This document shows, piece by piece, positions 1 through 7,928 of a DNA stretch of 64,000 bases (the stretch's first letter is position 1; the number at the start of each line of letters is the position of its first letter). The stretch covers positions 77,317 through 141,316 of the forward strand of contig WKFN01000005.1 in assembly GCA_014872805.1 (NCBI GenBank), read 5' to 3'. The DNA is from Opacimonas sp014872805. GTDB taxonomy: Bacteria; Pseudomonadota; Gammaproteobacteria; Enterobacterales; Alteromonadaceae. Under the pieces are notes generated by a model. It worked only from the letters and a program-made list of their open reading frames with translations. It had not been told where the DNA came from and searched no databases. The position numbers and the translations under genes are program-made.

Positions 1-824
1 GTCTTTCAAAAATAACTTTAGGCACAATGAGGTTGTCCGACAAAAATACCAGTTTGAAGGACTGTATTGGTATTTTTGATGCTGCAATTCAAAACGGCGT
101 AAATTCATTCCACGTTTCAACAGAATATAATTCTTTTGAACTAGTAGCATTGGCTTTTAAAAATTTAGGCGTTAATGCTGATAATTGCAAGTTAGTTGTT
201 AAATTAGCATCCCCTCATTTTGATGAGACCTCGTTTAGTCAATTAAATCTTGAAGCAAGAATAGACAACATTTTGGACAAGACTGGTTTGGAGAAGATTC
301 AGGTTGCTCAATGGATGTGGAGACAAAGTCCTGTAGATGATTCTGCTAGGATTCAAAAACTTTTAGCAAACTCTGAAGAGATTAAGTCATGCTTCCAAGA
401 TATAAGTCTAAAAGGTAAAGTTGATGAATTTGGTTGTTTTCCTTATACATCAGATTTCATGAAATCTGTTAACAATCTTGGAATATCAAAAGTTCACATT
501 AATTATCAAAATTTTTGGGAAAATGAGCTTGTTAATGGGGGTATCCATAACTACTCAATTGCTTTAAGACCATTTTTTGGAGGGAAGGTCAAAAAACTCC
601 ATCCTAACTTCATAAAAGAATTAAATGTAATCGAAAATAGAAGTGTTATTTCGCATAGTCTTAATTATGTTTTAAGCCATCCAAATATATGCTCTGCAGT
701 GGTAGGTATAAACACGCTAAAACAATTAAGTACTATAATCGAAACAAGTGATTCAATTAAAAAAAATATAAACACATTTAATACGTATCAATCACTCCTC
801 GAAAACAATCCATATTTGAGATAG
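1..824 (+). CDS. Aldo/keto reductase-like protein (5' end outside window)
   Basis: An oxidoreductase of the aldo/keto reductase type. The reading frame is open to the left edge: the codons before the first ATG (position 27) read KITLGTMRL, which resembles the first beta strand of this family, so the true start lies upstream and the visible product lacks its N terminus. The HVSTEYN segment fits the family's conserved D/S-T-A-x-x-Y region only loosely, with the catalytic Tyr plausible there. The C-terminal part (LNYVLSHPNICSAVVGINT) matches the usual end of the barrel, where NADPH binds. The DNA is AT-rich compared with the chromosome further right. It is followed 31 bp later by an acetyltransferase and an aminotransferase, so a role in making or changing a surface sugar is likely but inferred. 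Confidence 0.6.
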   Translation, partial: LSKITLGTMRLSDKNTSLKDCIGIFDAAIQNGVNSFHVSTEYNSFELVALAFKNLGVNADNCKLVVKLASPHFDETSFSQLNLEARIDNILDKTGLEKIQVAQWMWRQSPVDDSARIQKLLANSEEIKSCFQDISLKGKVDEFGCFPYTSDFMKSVNNLGISKVHINYQNFWENELVNGGIHNYSIALRPFFGGKVKKLHPNFIKELNVIENRSVISHSLNYVLSHPNICSAVVGINTLKQLSTIIETSDSIKKNINTFNTYQSLLENNPYLR

Positions 825-855
825 ATTTTAAAAATATATTTATTGGTATTTTTAT

Positions 856-1485
856 ATGAAAACTTGTGCGATCTTAGGGGCTAGTGGACATGGTAAGGTA
901 GTTGCAGAAATTGCTGAACTTAACGGGTACCAAAATATTACCTTTTTTGATGATCGTTGGCCAAGCTTAACTTCTGTTGAACATTGGAATATATCTGGTG
1001 ATACTTCAGTACTCTTGGACACTTCAAGCAAATATGATGTTGTAGTAATAGCTATAGGAGATAATGCAACTCGCACTTTAAAACAACGAATTTTGAGTGA
1101 AGCAGGTGCAAATTTTGAGGTGTTATGTCATCCCAATGCAACTATTAGTAAGTATGCTAATATCAAAGCCGGTACAGTTGTGATGGCGAATTCTGTCGTG
1201 AACTGCTTTAGCAATATTGGTGAATCCTGTATTATTAACACTGGTTCTATTGTAGAGCATGACTGTAATCTCGCTGAGGGCGTCCATATCAGTCCACATA
1301 CTAGCCTAGGAGGAGGAGTTCGGATAAGTCAAAACACTTGGATAGGGATAGGTAGCCAAGTAAAACAACTCGTCGAAATAGGCTCAAACGTAGTAGTTGG
1401 GGCAGGTTCAACAGTCTTAAATAATGTAGACAATGATTTGACTGTTGTTGGTTCTCCAGCTTCTCCACTCTTAAATCTAAATTAA
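856..1485 (+). CDS. PglD/NeuD-type sugar O/N-acetyltransferase
   Basis: A 209-residue acyltransferase of the left-handed beta-helix type that acetylates sugars or sugar nucleotides in the cytoplasm. The N-terminal MKTCAILGASGHGKVVAEIA is the PglD/NeuD Rossmann-like sugar-binding domain with its GASGHGKV loop. From about residue 95 onward come hexapeptide repeats (isoleucine- and valine-rich turns), with HDC around residue 136 as the probable general base region and SPHTSLGGGVRI as the acetyl-CoA binding part. Full length for the family. It sits between an aldo/keto reductase and a PLP aminotransferase, the usual partners in making acetamido sugars for O-antigen, capsule or flagellar glycans. 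The exact substrate cannot be read from the sequence. Confidence 0.85.
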   Translation: MKTCAILGASGHGKVVAEIAELNGYQNITFFDDRWPSLTSVEHWNISGDTSVLLDTSSKYDVVVIAIGDNATRTLKQRILSEAGANFEVLCHPNATISKYANIKAGTVVMANSVVNCFSNIGESCIINTGSIVEHDCNLAEGVHISPHTSLGGGVRISQNTWIGIGSQVKQLVEIGSNVVVGAGSTVLNNVDNDLTVVGSPASPLLNLN

Positions 1486-1502
1486 TAATAATAGGTATTA
1501 TT

Positions 1503-2714
1503 GTGCTGAACACACCATTCTCGTCATGGCCATCATTTACAAAAGAAGAGTCAGATTCAATAAGTAATGTCTTACTTTCTAATAAAGTAAACTATTGGAC
1601 TGGCCAAGAATGTCGTGAATTTGAAAAAGAGTTTGCAGCATACACTGACTCAAAATATGCCATTGCTCTTTCAAATGGAACAGTTGCCTTGGATTTAGCA
1701 TTTCATGGTATTGGAATACAGCAAGGTGATGAAGTCATTGTTACATCTCGTACATTCTTAGCATCTGTTTCAAGGATAGTTAATACTGGTGCCATACCTG
1801 TATTTGTTGATGTTTCGGGCGAGACTCAAAACATTACACCGGAAGCAATCATTTCTGCAATTACTGATAAGACTAAAGCGATTGTTTGTGTTCATCTTGC
1901 TGGGTGGTCTTGTGAGATGGATGAGATTATGGAAATTGCTAATGAGCATAATTTATTTGTAATCGAAGATTGTGCCCAAGCCCATGGTGCTAAATACAAA
2001 GGCCGTTCTGTGGGCTCAATCGGGTATGTAGGGTGTTGGAGTTTTTGCCAAGATAAAATTATGACCACTGGTGGTGAAGGCGGCATGGTCACCACTAATC
2101 AAGAAGTACTTTGGAAAAAGATGTGGGCGTTTAAAGATCATGGTAAGTCATATGACACTGTGTATAACAAACAGCATCCTCCAGGTTTTAGATGGTTACA
2201 CGAGTCATTTGGAACCAACTGGCGGATGACTGAGATTCAAGGTGCAATTGGCCGAATCCAGCTCAAACGGATGCCAGATTGGACAGCAAAACGAAATCGT
2301 AATCAAAATGCCATCTGGAATACAGCCAAAGTATTAAATGGCTTAAGAGTCCCTAGGTTTCAATGCACTTCTTGTACAGGTTGCGATGATTCGAAAAAAT
2401 GTGTGCATGCAGCATACAAGACTTATGTCTTTGTCGAGCCGGATAAGTTAAATGAAGGTTGGAGTCGAGATAAAATCATTGATGCTATTGTTCAAGCAGG
2501 TGTACCGTGTTTCTCAGGTTCATGTTCTGAGGTATATTTAGAAAAAGCTTTCGATAATACTGCTTATCGCCCGCAAAAAAGACTGCCAGTCGCCAAAGAG
2601 CTCGGCGAAACATCATTAATGTTTCTTGTGCATCCAACTCTCACACAAGACGAAATTGAGTTAACCTGTAAAGTGTTATCTAAAGTGATGCATCTGGCAG
2701 CTATACAAAACTAG
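1503..2714 (+). CDS. DegT/DnrJ/EryC1/StrS-family aminotransferase
   Basis: A 403-residue PLP-dependent sugar aminotransferase that moves an amino group to a keto sugar nucleotide. It starts with GTG, 17 bp after the acetyltransferase. The family features are visible: LSNGTVALDLAFHGIGIQQGDEVIVTS near residue 57, VIEDCAQAHGA with the PLP-ring aspartate near 155, and SFCQDKIMTTGGEGG with the Schiff-base lysine near 182. A cysteine-rich insert (CTSCTGCDDSKKC, around residue 285) is unusual for the family and could hold a metal or a disulfide. The 3' end overlaps by 4 bp the 3' end of the convergent recombinase gene. Probably the last gene of the surface-sugar cluster. Confidence 0.88.
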   Translation: MLNTPFSSWPSFTKEESDSISNVLLSNKVNYWTGQECREFEKEFAAYTDSKYAIALSNGTVALDLAFHGIGIQQGDEVIVTSRTFLASVSRIVNTGAIPVFVDVSGETQNITPEAIISAITDKTKAIVCVHLAGWSCEMDEIMEIANEHNLFVIEDCAQAHGAKYKGRSVGSIGYVGCWSFCQDKIMTTGGEGGMVTTNQEVLWKKMWAFKDHGKSYDTVYNKQHPPGFRWLHESFGTNWRMTEIQGAIGRIQLKRMPDWTAKRNRNQNAIWNTAKVLNGLRVPRFQCTSCTGCDDSKKCVHAAYKTYVFVEPDKLNEGWSRDKIIDAIVQAGVPCFSGSCSEVYLEKAFDNTAYRPQKRLPVAKELGETSLMFLVHPTLTQDEIELTCKVLSKVMHLAAIQN

Positions 2715-3592
2715 TCATCCATCAAATCCCAAGTCCTCAAATAGCGGATCACAGTTGATTCGCTTTCCCAGCCACCTCGTAACATAATTTTCTCCATTGG
2801 TGTGCCTTGCATCAGTAAATCTAATGCACCTCCCACTCGAAAAGAGTGACCAGATAGAGGACTTTCGGTTTGGACACGAGCTCGATATTGAATGTCTTGT
2901 AAAATGCGATTTATACTAGATGGTGCAAGAGATTTTGTGGCCCGTTTTCCTTTATTTACTCCTCTTAAAATAAACCCATTACCCACCTTGGCTTCCCATT
3001 GCATTAATAAGTTATATAGATGTTCTGTAATGGGAATAGTCTTTCCTTTCCCTATTTGATCGGTTTTACTGAATCGCAACCTGATGCCATATCGGTTACC
3101 CGGTAATACTTTGATATCATCAAACGTGAATTTGCATAGTTCGCTACGTCTGCGCATGGTTTCGTTCCCCAAATACAACATTACTCTGTTGCGCATGCCG
3201 ACTATGCCTTTGCCACAATGAGGTAGTAGTTTATTGATTAATTCTTTGGTTAACGGCTCAGCTTGTTCTTGGGCTGTACCTTTTTGGCGTTTTATCTTTT
3301 TAACGTTAAGCACAACATCGGCACACTTAGTGGTATCGGGAAGCACTAAGTATTTGAAAATAGATGCAAGACTGGACAGTCTTCTATCTATGGTTGCAAC
3401 AGACTTTGTCTCAGAAAGCCATAGCACATAGTCAGTCATGGTTTCTGGTTCGTGATTTAATGGTTCTGCGTCATGGCGGAAACACCATTTTGCAAAATCA
3501 GCAAAGTCGAAGCGATAGGCACGCAAAGTATTCTCTGCTAGTGCGCCATCAAGTTTTTTAAATAAATCACTTATTATGTTATCTTTAATCAT
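2711..3592 (-). CDS. Tyrosine recombinase / phage-type integrase
   Basis: A 293-residue site-specific recombinase. The N-terminal 90 residues form a SAM-like core-binding domain (ENTLRAYRFDFADFAKWC). The catalytic domain carries the first Arg in ETMRRRSELC, the HxxR box as SGHSFRVGGA near residue 247, the late Trp of RGGWES and the nucleophile Tyr in STVIRYLR near the C terminus, so the enzyme looks intact. It is not XerC or XerD in sequence style and is closer to integrases of integrative elements. It starts with ATG and diverges from an XRE-type gene across only 46 bp, a layout typical of an integrase-regulator pair. No flanking direct repeat marking att sites was found by eye. Confidence 0.85.
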   Translation of the reverse strand: MIKDNIISDLFKKLDGALAENTLRAYRFDFADFAKWCFRHDAEPLNHEPETMTDYVLWLSETKSVATIDRRLSSLASIFKYLVLPDTTKCADVVLNVKKIKRQKGTAQEQAEPLTKELINKLLPHCGKGIVGMRNRVMLYLGNETMRRRSELCKFTFDDIKVLPGNRYGIRLRFSKTDQIGKGKTIPITEHLYNLLMQWEAKVGNGFILRGVNKGKRATKSLAPSSINRILQDIQYRARVQTESPLSGHSFRVGGALDLLMQGTPMEKIMLRGGWESESTVIRYLRTWDLMDD

Positions 3593-3638
3593 GTTTAACT
3601 TACAAATAGAACTTAAAGTCCTATTTTAGGTATTTAAA
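3593..3638. promoter_or_regulatory. Divergent control region of integrase and XRE gene
   Basis: The 46-bp gap between two divergent starts must hold both promoters. It contains an inverted repeat AAATAG-N11-CTATTT (3604-3609 and 3621-3626) and an overlapping CCTA-TTT-TAGG (3620-3630). The 11-mer TTAGGTATTTA (3626-3636) also occurs, inverted, in the hipB operator region at 12724-12734. Likely an operator for the adjacent XRE-type protein. Binding is inferred. Confidence 0.4.
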
Positions 3639-3893
3639 GTGCTTTCGTCAATACAGATTCGTGCTGCTCGAGCATTACTGGGCTGGAAAGGTAGTGATTT
3701 AACTTCAGCCTGTGGAATAGCTTTGACAACGTTAAGACGTTACGAGGCTGAACCTGGCATTCCTCAAGGAAATATAGCCAATCTTATAAAGATAAAGTCC
3801 GCATTTGAAAAGGCTGGCATCGAATTCACAGGCGACCCTCTGAAAAATCCAGGGGTTACATTACATATAGAGAGAGATGATTCAGATGACTAA
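3639..3893 (+). CDS. XRE-like helix-turn-helix regulator
   Basis: An 84-residue single-domain DNA-binding protein. The pattern IRAARALLGWKGSDLTSACGIALTTLRRYEAEPGIPQGN is the common small HTH type found beside integrases and in prophage-like islands. The tail (FEKAGIEFTGDPLKNPGVTLH) is also typical of that group, where it ends in a short beta segment. It starts with GTG at 3639 after a weak AGG. Its 3' end overlaps the next gene, so the three rightward genes look cotranscribed. It most likely controls the divergent recombinase and itself. Confidence 0.75.
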   Translation: MLSSIQIRAARALLGWKGSDLTSACGIALTTLRRYEAEPGIPQGNIANLIKIKSAFEKAGIEFTGDPLKNPGVTLHIERDDSDD

Positions 3894-4470
3894 ATCAGAG
3901 TTGCTCACTAATCTTGCGAGTCTTCGAACAGTCAAACTGCAACCTGAACATCAAAAACGTTTTGATATGATTTTTCAATCATTGTTGGACGAGTTAGATG
4001 CTCCTTCTGCGTTATCAATTGTATTGACTGAGCAAATTGCAGAATGTGTATTCTGGATGAGGCAACATAGCAATGATAAAGAAGAAATTATTTATTATGC
4101 GATGGGTGAGGAACTGGTTAAAAGTGAATTTTCTTTAAACAAAGAGTTTGTTGAAAGATTTACTCATGTCATCAAATTAATATCTGAAGGGAAAGATGTA
4201 AAAAAATTAGAGCCACAAGCTTATAAAGCATTTGATGAAACAATGTTGCGACAAGGACTCACATTAGAGACGTTGCGTGCCAAAGCGATGTTATCTCGAA
4301 TGGATAAAATTTCGGATTTAGATGCAGTGATAAGTCGCCATGTTCAAAACCTACGTCACCTGCAAAAAGGAATTGATGCTTACGATATTAAAAAACGTTT
4401 ATTAAAAAGATTGGATTTAGAAATTAAAGAATTGGAGCAGAAGACCAATGCGATCGAACATCAGTCCTGA
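3877..4470 (+). CDS. Uncharacterised helical protein in integrase module
   Basis: A 197-residue protein that I do not recognise. It has no signal peptide or membrane segment, and is mostly predicted helix, with a charged Lys/Glu-rich C-terminal stretch (YDIKKRLLKRLDLEIKELEQK) that should form a coiled coil. Start choice: ATG at 3877 overlaps the end of the XRE gene by 17 bp, and an internal ATG at 3886 is an equal alternative. The 3' end overlaps the next gene by 23 bp, implying translational coupling. Its constant neighbour downstream is of a type common near mobile DNA, so a role in an integrative element is the best guess, without known function. Confidence 0.6.
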   Translation: MIQMTKSELLTNLASLRTVKLQPEHQKRFDMIFQSLLDELDAPSALSIVLTEQIAECVFWMRQHSNDKEEIIYYAMGEELVKSEFSLNKEFVERFTHVIKLISEGKDVKKLEPQAYKAFDETMLRQGLTLETLRAKAMLSRMDKISDLDAVISRHVQNLRHLQKGIDAYDIKKRLLKRLDLEIKELEQKTNAIEHQS

Positions 4471-4984
4471 AAAACTGATTGCTAATCGTAACAATGCGAA
4501 ATTATCCACAGGCCCCAAGACCAAAAAAGGTAAAGCAAAGGTCGCAAGAAATGCACTTTCCCATGGATTAAATGCTCAAATCCAGTATGAGGACAATCCG
4601 CACTTCAAATTTTTTTATCCACTACTGATTGATTCTGGTTACGAAAAAGCAGATGCATATCAAGTCGCAGTTGCTCTAACTGAGTATCGTCGTGTAATGG
4701 ATGCATATTATGATAAGTATAATAATGTACCGGATATTGGTGATATGTATTCAATATCGCCAGCTTTCATCGCAGAGTTCGTGCTGGAGCAAGCAAACAA
4801 AGCTCCTGGTAAAGTTACCAATACCGAAACCAATAAAGTATCTAAAATTTTAGACAATGAACGTGTTAGAGAGCAGCAAAAAGGCTCGATAGAAATGCGA
4901 CGTAGTAGTGACTTAAAACGCTTTATTCGTTATCAAAGAAAGGCTGCTGCCAGGGTCAGTAAATTACTGAAATCTTCTGTTTAA
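4448..4984 (+). CDS. Small protein with ANRxNAxxSTGPKTxxGK motif
   Basis: A 178-residue hypothetical protein. The N-terminal part matches a widespread but poorly characterised motif: IANRNNAKLSTGPKTKKGK followed by ARNALSHGL, seen in many bacteria as 'A-N-R-x-N-A-x-x-S-T-G-P-x-T-x-x-G-K ... N-A-x-x-H-G-L'. The motif is very basic and may contact nucleic acid, which is inference. The rest (YEKADAYQVAVALTEYRRVMDAYY) is helical, and the C terminus is again basic. It overlaps the preceding gene and is the last gene of the integrase module. There is no clear terminator directly behind it. Confidence 0.6.
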   Translation: MRSNISPEKLIANRNNAKLSTGPKTKKGKAKVARNALSHGLNAQIQYEDNPHFKFFYPLLIDSGYEKADAYQVAVALTEYRRVMDAYYDKYNNVPDIGDMYSISPAFIAEFVLEQANKAPGKVTNTETNKVSKILDNERVREQQKGSIEMRRSSDLKRFIRYQRKAAARVSKLLKSSV

Positions 4985-5032
4985 TTACAAAGCAAATAGA
5001 TGTAGTATAAAACCAAAACATTGGAATAGCTT

Positions 5033-5509
5033 ATGAATAAAATACTAATTACACTATTAATAATTTTCTTATCTGGATGTAGCTCATTTGAGAGTCGCTA
5101 TCAAACGGATACCAAACTTATAATTGAGTATTTGTTGTACGATTTTCCGTTGCCAGAGACAACCGAAATCAAACGAGACCAAACAGTGGTCATGGGTACT
5201 GGTGGCAACTGGGCTGGTCGTATCAACATCCATGATGATATGAGCCCCGCTCAGCTACTTAAATACTTCTCTAAAAATGTAGTTGAAAATGGTTGGGTGC
5301 TAAGTGCTTCAACTGTATCTGATCAAATTATATTAGTTTTCAGTAAAGACAACCGAATCGCGACTGTGGAAATCTTTAGAAATTCTTATCTTAAATCGTC
5401 TAATTTTTTTCAAGCCGGAACAGATGTTACTATATCAGTTCATCACCCAAATGCTATTGGTAATCAAAAACCTTTTGAAGGTTACGTTGAAGCAACGCCT
5501 AAAAATTAA
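5033..5509 (+). CDS. Small predicted lipoprotein
   Basis: A 158-residue exported lipoprotein of unknown function. The first 16 residues are a short hydrophobic signal (MNKILITLLIIFLSG) with the lipobox LSGC, so Cys16 would be lipidated. The mature part has a mixed alpha/beta pattern (MSPAQLLKYFSKNVVENGWVLSAS), reminiscent of small domains in which an unwanted-phenotype or stress lipoprotein folds as a single alpha-beta unit, but no family is recognised. It stands alone, 48 bp after the integrase module, and is followed by a strong terminator, so it is probably a single-gene transcript. Confidence 0.7.
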   Translation: MNKILITLLIIFLSGCSSFESRYQTDTKLIIEYLLYDFPLPETTEIKRDQTVVMGTGGNWAGRINIHDDMSPAQLLKYFSKNVVENGWVLSASTVSDQIILVFSKDNRIATVEIFRNSYLKSSNFFQAGTDVTISVHHPNAIGNQKPFEGYVEATPKN

Positions 5510-5524
5510 AGAAATCTATGATTA

Positions 5525-5553
5525 AAAAAGCCTGCTTCAAAGCAGGCTTTTTT
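5525..5553 (+). terminator. Rho-independent terminator after small lipoprotein gene
   Basis: A perfect stem AAGCCTGCTT / AAGCAGGCTT with a 2-3 nt loop is followed by a T-run. An A-run precedes it, so it could also work for a transcript from the other strand. Confidence 0.9.
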
Positions 5554-5892
5554 GTATAAAACAAAGATTTAAAAAGTGACAAAACAAAGCCAAAATAAAT
5601 TCTAAGCGATAAGACCCCTTATCACCCAGCATCACTAAATAATCCAAATCCTTGGTCTTAAGGTGCTTTCTTAAACACTAAGTGGCAATTTTTTGGTTAC
5701 AGTCTCTCCTTCGGCTAAGTTAGGTTCTCACTCTATTGCAGTATTTAACTCATATACCCGACCTAAGACTTTTTCTTAGAGAAATCTTCTTATACTTCCG
5801 ATATAATCTAATTTATCAAGAAGATCGGTGTTGTACTTCTATATATAACAATATAATGATAAGTACATCATTGGTGAGAAAACGGAGTTTGG
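5554..5892. promoter_or_regulatory. Upstream region of sugar dehydratase gene, with 17-bp site A and promoter
   Basis: This stretch holds no gene. The promoter proposed here has TATAAT at 5802-5807. The inverted repeat CTAAGA-N5-TCTTAG (5763-5779) ends 22 bp before it, where an activator would touch RNA polymerase at -35, and no good -35 hexamer is present. The 17-mer read on the minus strand is CTAAGAAAAAGTCTTAG, almost the same as the sites before the next two genes. A weaker repeat GATAAG-ACCC-CTTATC lies at 5608-5623. No JUMPstart/ops element was seen. The transcript would have an untranslated leader of about 80 nt. Confidence 0.6.
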
Positions 5893-7836
5893 ATGAACAT
5901 TTTTGAATCATCAAGAACGATTAAAAGACTGATCACTGTCAGTGTCGATGCCCTGATAATCTTAGTCGCATTCTGGGGGGCGATTTTACTTAGGTTAGAA
6001 ACCTTTGAGCTGTTTTTACGTCCTAACTATTGGTTGACCGTTCTCACTGTTATTCCTTTTTCCATTATGGCGTTTATCAAGCTCGGTTTCTATCGTGCGG
6101 TATTACGTTATGTCAGTACATCCGTGTTCTGGTCAGTGACAGGCGCGGCTGCAACGGCAAGTGCAATTCTTGTTGCTTCTGATTTCTTCTTCTCGACGAA
6201 CCTTCCTAAAACCATTCCAATTATTTTCTTTGCGTTAACCATTACGTTGATTGGTTCTTCTCGCTTGCTCGTTCGTGCATTTGTTTCTGGGTTTAATAAA
6301 GAAACCAAACGACCAGTGATTATCTATGGTGCTGGCTCAGCAGGTCGCCAGTTGGCTGTCGGGCTTAATAATGGTCCTGAATATGTGCCAGTTGCATTTA
6401 TCGATGATGATACGCAAAAACAAGGCGCCATCATTCAAGGTATCCCTGTCATGAGCCTTGAAGAATTGGATGAATTCCTAAAGGGGCGTCGTGTAGATAA
6501 GGTTCTTCTGGCATTACCCAGTTTGTCACGTTCAGATCGCAAACAAATCCTCAATGATTTGGAGCGTTTTGCTGTAAAAGTCCAAACCATCCCAGGCATT
6601 AAAGACGTTATTGAGGGGAACGCGGAACAAGACGAAATCCGAGATGTAGAAGTGGAAGATTTGTTAGGACGTGATCCAGTGGCGCCTCAAGCCGAGCTCA
6701 TGATGGCCAACATCTTTAATAAGGTGGTGATGGTGACAGGCGCGGGTGGTTCGATTGGTTCTGAGCTGTGCCGTCAAATTATCCGTCAAAAGCCCACTAA
6801 AATTATCTTGTTTGAGATATCTGAATTTGCGTTGTATGCCATTGATAAAGAACTCCAAGACATGGTGCATGAGCATCAGCTTTCTGTTGAAGTCATACCG
6901 CTGCTAGGTTCAGTGCAACGCATAAATCGCTTAGAAAATGTGATGACCGCGTTTGCGGTCGAAACCATATATCATGCTGCGGCTTATAAACACGTCCCTC
7001 TGGTTGAAAACAACATTGTTGAAGGGGTTCGTAACAACGTTTTCGGCACCATGTATACCGCGCAAGCCGCAATCAATGCTAAAGTACCCACATTTGTACT
7101 AGTTTCAACGGACAAGGCGGTTCGTCCCACTAATGTAATGGGCGCTACCAAGCGCATGGCAGAGTTGGTATTACAAGCGCTAACTAAGCAACAATCTACC
7201 ACACGCTTTACTATGGTACGCTTTGGAAATGTTCTGGGCTCATCAGGTTCCGTGGTTCCACTGTTTAGAAAACAAATCAAAGAAGGAGGACCTGTCACGC
7301 TGACTCACGATGACATTACGCGCTATTTTATGACTATTCCCGAAGCCGCACAGCTTGTGATCCAAGCCGGCGCGATGGGCAAGGGCGGGGATGTTTTTGT
7401 ATTGGATATGGGCGAGCCTGTGCGGATTCGAGATTTGGCAGTCAAGCTCATTCGTTTATCTGGGCTTGAGATCAAAGATGAGCGCAATCCTCATGGCGAT
7501 ATTGAAATTCATACCACAGGCCTGCGTCCAGGCGAAAAGCTTTATGAAGAACTTTTGATTGGGGATAATGTGCAAAAAACTCATCACGAACGTATTATGA
7601 CGGCGACAGAAGTGATGCTTCCTTGGCACGAGTTAGAACACATCTTAAGTAAAATTGACATTGCTTGTCATGCATTTAATCATGAGGCTATTCGCGAGTT
7701 CTTACTCGAGGCGCCTACGGCATTCGTACCTTCAAGTGAAATAGTCGACCTGCTATACTTAGCGAATAAAGAATTTAAAGAAAAAGCGCGCGCCGCACAA
7801 AAAATAGTGTCTCTCCCAGGGAAAAAACTCAGCTAG
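5893..7836 (+). CDS. FlaA1/CapD/WbpM-type UDP-sugar 4,6-dehydratase
   Basis: A 647-residue membrane-bound nucleoside-diphosphate-sugar dehydratase/epimerase. About four transmembrane helices fill residues 12-130. A first Rossmann-like region follows (VIIYGAGSAGRQL near 140). The catalytic domain starts near 278 with the NAD-binding GAGGSIGSE motif. AAAYKHVPLVE and STDKAVRPTNVMGATKR carry the active-site region of the inverting/retaining WbpM/CapD group, with Met in place of the usual Tyr, as is normal for the membrane forms. Such enzymes make UDP-4-keto-6-deoxy sugars, the first step to QuiNAc, bacillosamine or related residues in O-antigen and capsule. The acetyl- and aminotransferase genes at the left edge could act downstream of it, though an integrase module separates them. 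Confidence 0.9.
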   Translation: MNIFESSRTIKRLITVSVDALIILVAFWGAILLRLETFELFLRPNYWLTVLTVIPFSIMAFIKLGFYRAVLRYVSTSVFWSVTGAAATASAILVASDFFFSTNLPKTIPIIFFALTITLIGSSRLLVRAFVSGFNKETKRPVIIYGAGSAGRQLAVGLNNGPEYVPVAFIDDDTQKQGAIIQGIPVMSLEELDEFLKGRRVDKVLLALPSLSRSDRKQILNDLERFAVKVQTIPGIKDVIEGNAEQDEIRDVEVEDLLGRDPVAPQAELMMANIFNKVVMVTGAGGSIGSELCRQIIRQKPTKIILFEISEFALYAIDKELQDMVHEHQLSVEVIPLLGSVQRINRLENVMTAFAVETIYHAAAYKHVPLVENNIVEGVRNNVFGTMYTAQAAINAKVPTFVLVSTDKAVRPTNVMGATKRMAELVLQALTKQQSTTRFTMVRFGNVLGSSGSVVPLFRKQIKEGGPVTLTHDDITRYFMTIPEAAQLVIQAGAMGKGGDVFVLDMGEPVRIRDLAVKLIRLSGLEIKDERNPHGDIEIHTTGLRPGEKLYEELLIGDNVQKTHHERIMTATEVMLPWHELEHILSKIDIACHAFNHEAIREFLLEAPTAFVPSSEIVDLLYLANKEFKEKARAAQKIVSLPGKKLS

Positions 7837-7838
7837 AC

Positions 7839-7896
7839 CTAAGCCTTTTTCTTAGGAAAAAGGCTCAGTGAAGCTTCTCTAACAGTTTTATATACT
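7839..7896 (+). promoter_or_regulatory. Promoter with two overlapping 17-bp sites (site B)
   Basis: Just after the dehydratase stop codon lie two overlapping copies of the shared site: 7839-7855 (minus-strand reading CTAAGAAAAAGGCTTAG) and 7851-7868 (CTTAGGAAAAAGGCTCAG). The second ends 22 bp before a -10 TATACT at 7891-7896, the same spacing as at site A. The DNA can also fold as alternative hairpins with a T-run, so a partial terminator role for the dehydratase transcript is possible. Confidence 0.55.
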
Positions 7897-7928
7897 TTAC
7901 CTAATTTTAATTTTGCTAAGTGACAATA

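Noticed and set aside
3639..3893. The integrase-adjacent XRE gene as an antitoxin of a toxin-antitoxin pair
   Set aside because: The next gene is a long helical protein without toxin motifs; a plain regulator is simpler.
2711..5600. att site repeats flanking the integrase module
   Set aside because: Compared by eye the ends near 2700-2715 and 4985-5600; no direct repeat beyond short A-rich words.
5597..5616. TTCTAAGCGATAAG as another copy of the 17-bp site
   Set aside because: Lacks the A-run and the second half-site.
6984..7298. A 104-residue minus-strand frame inside the CapD-type gene
   Set aside because: A shadow of a conserved coding region, with no domain and no start signal.
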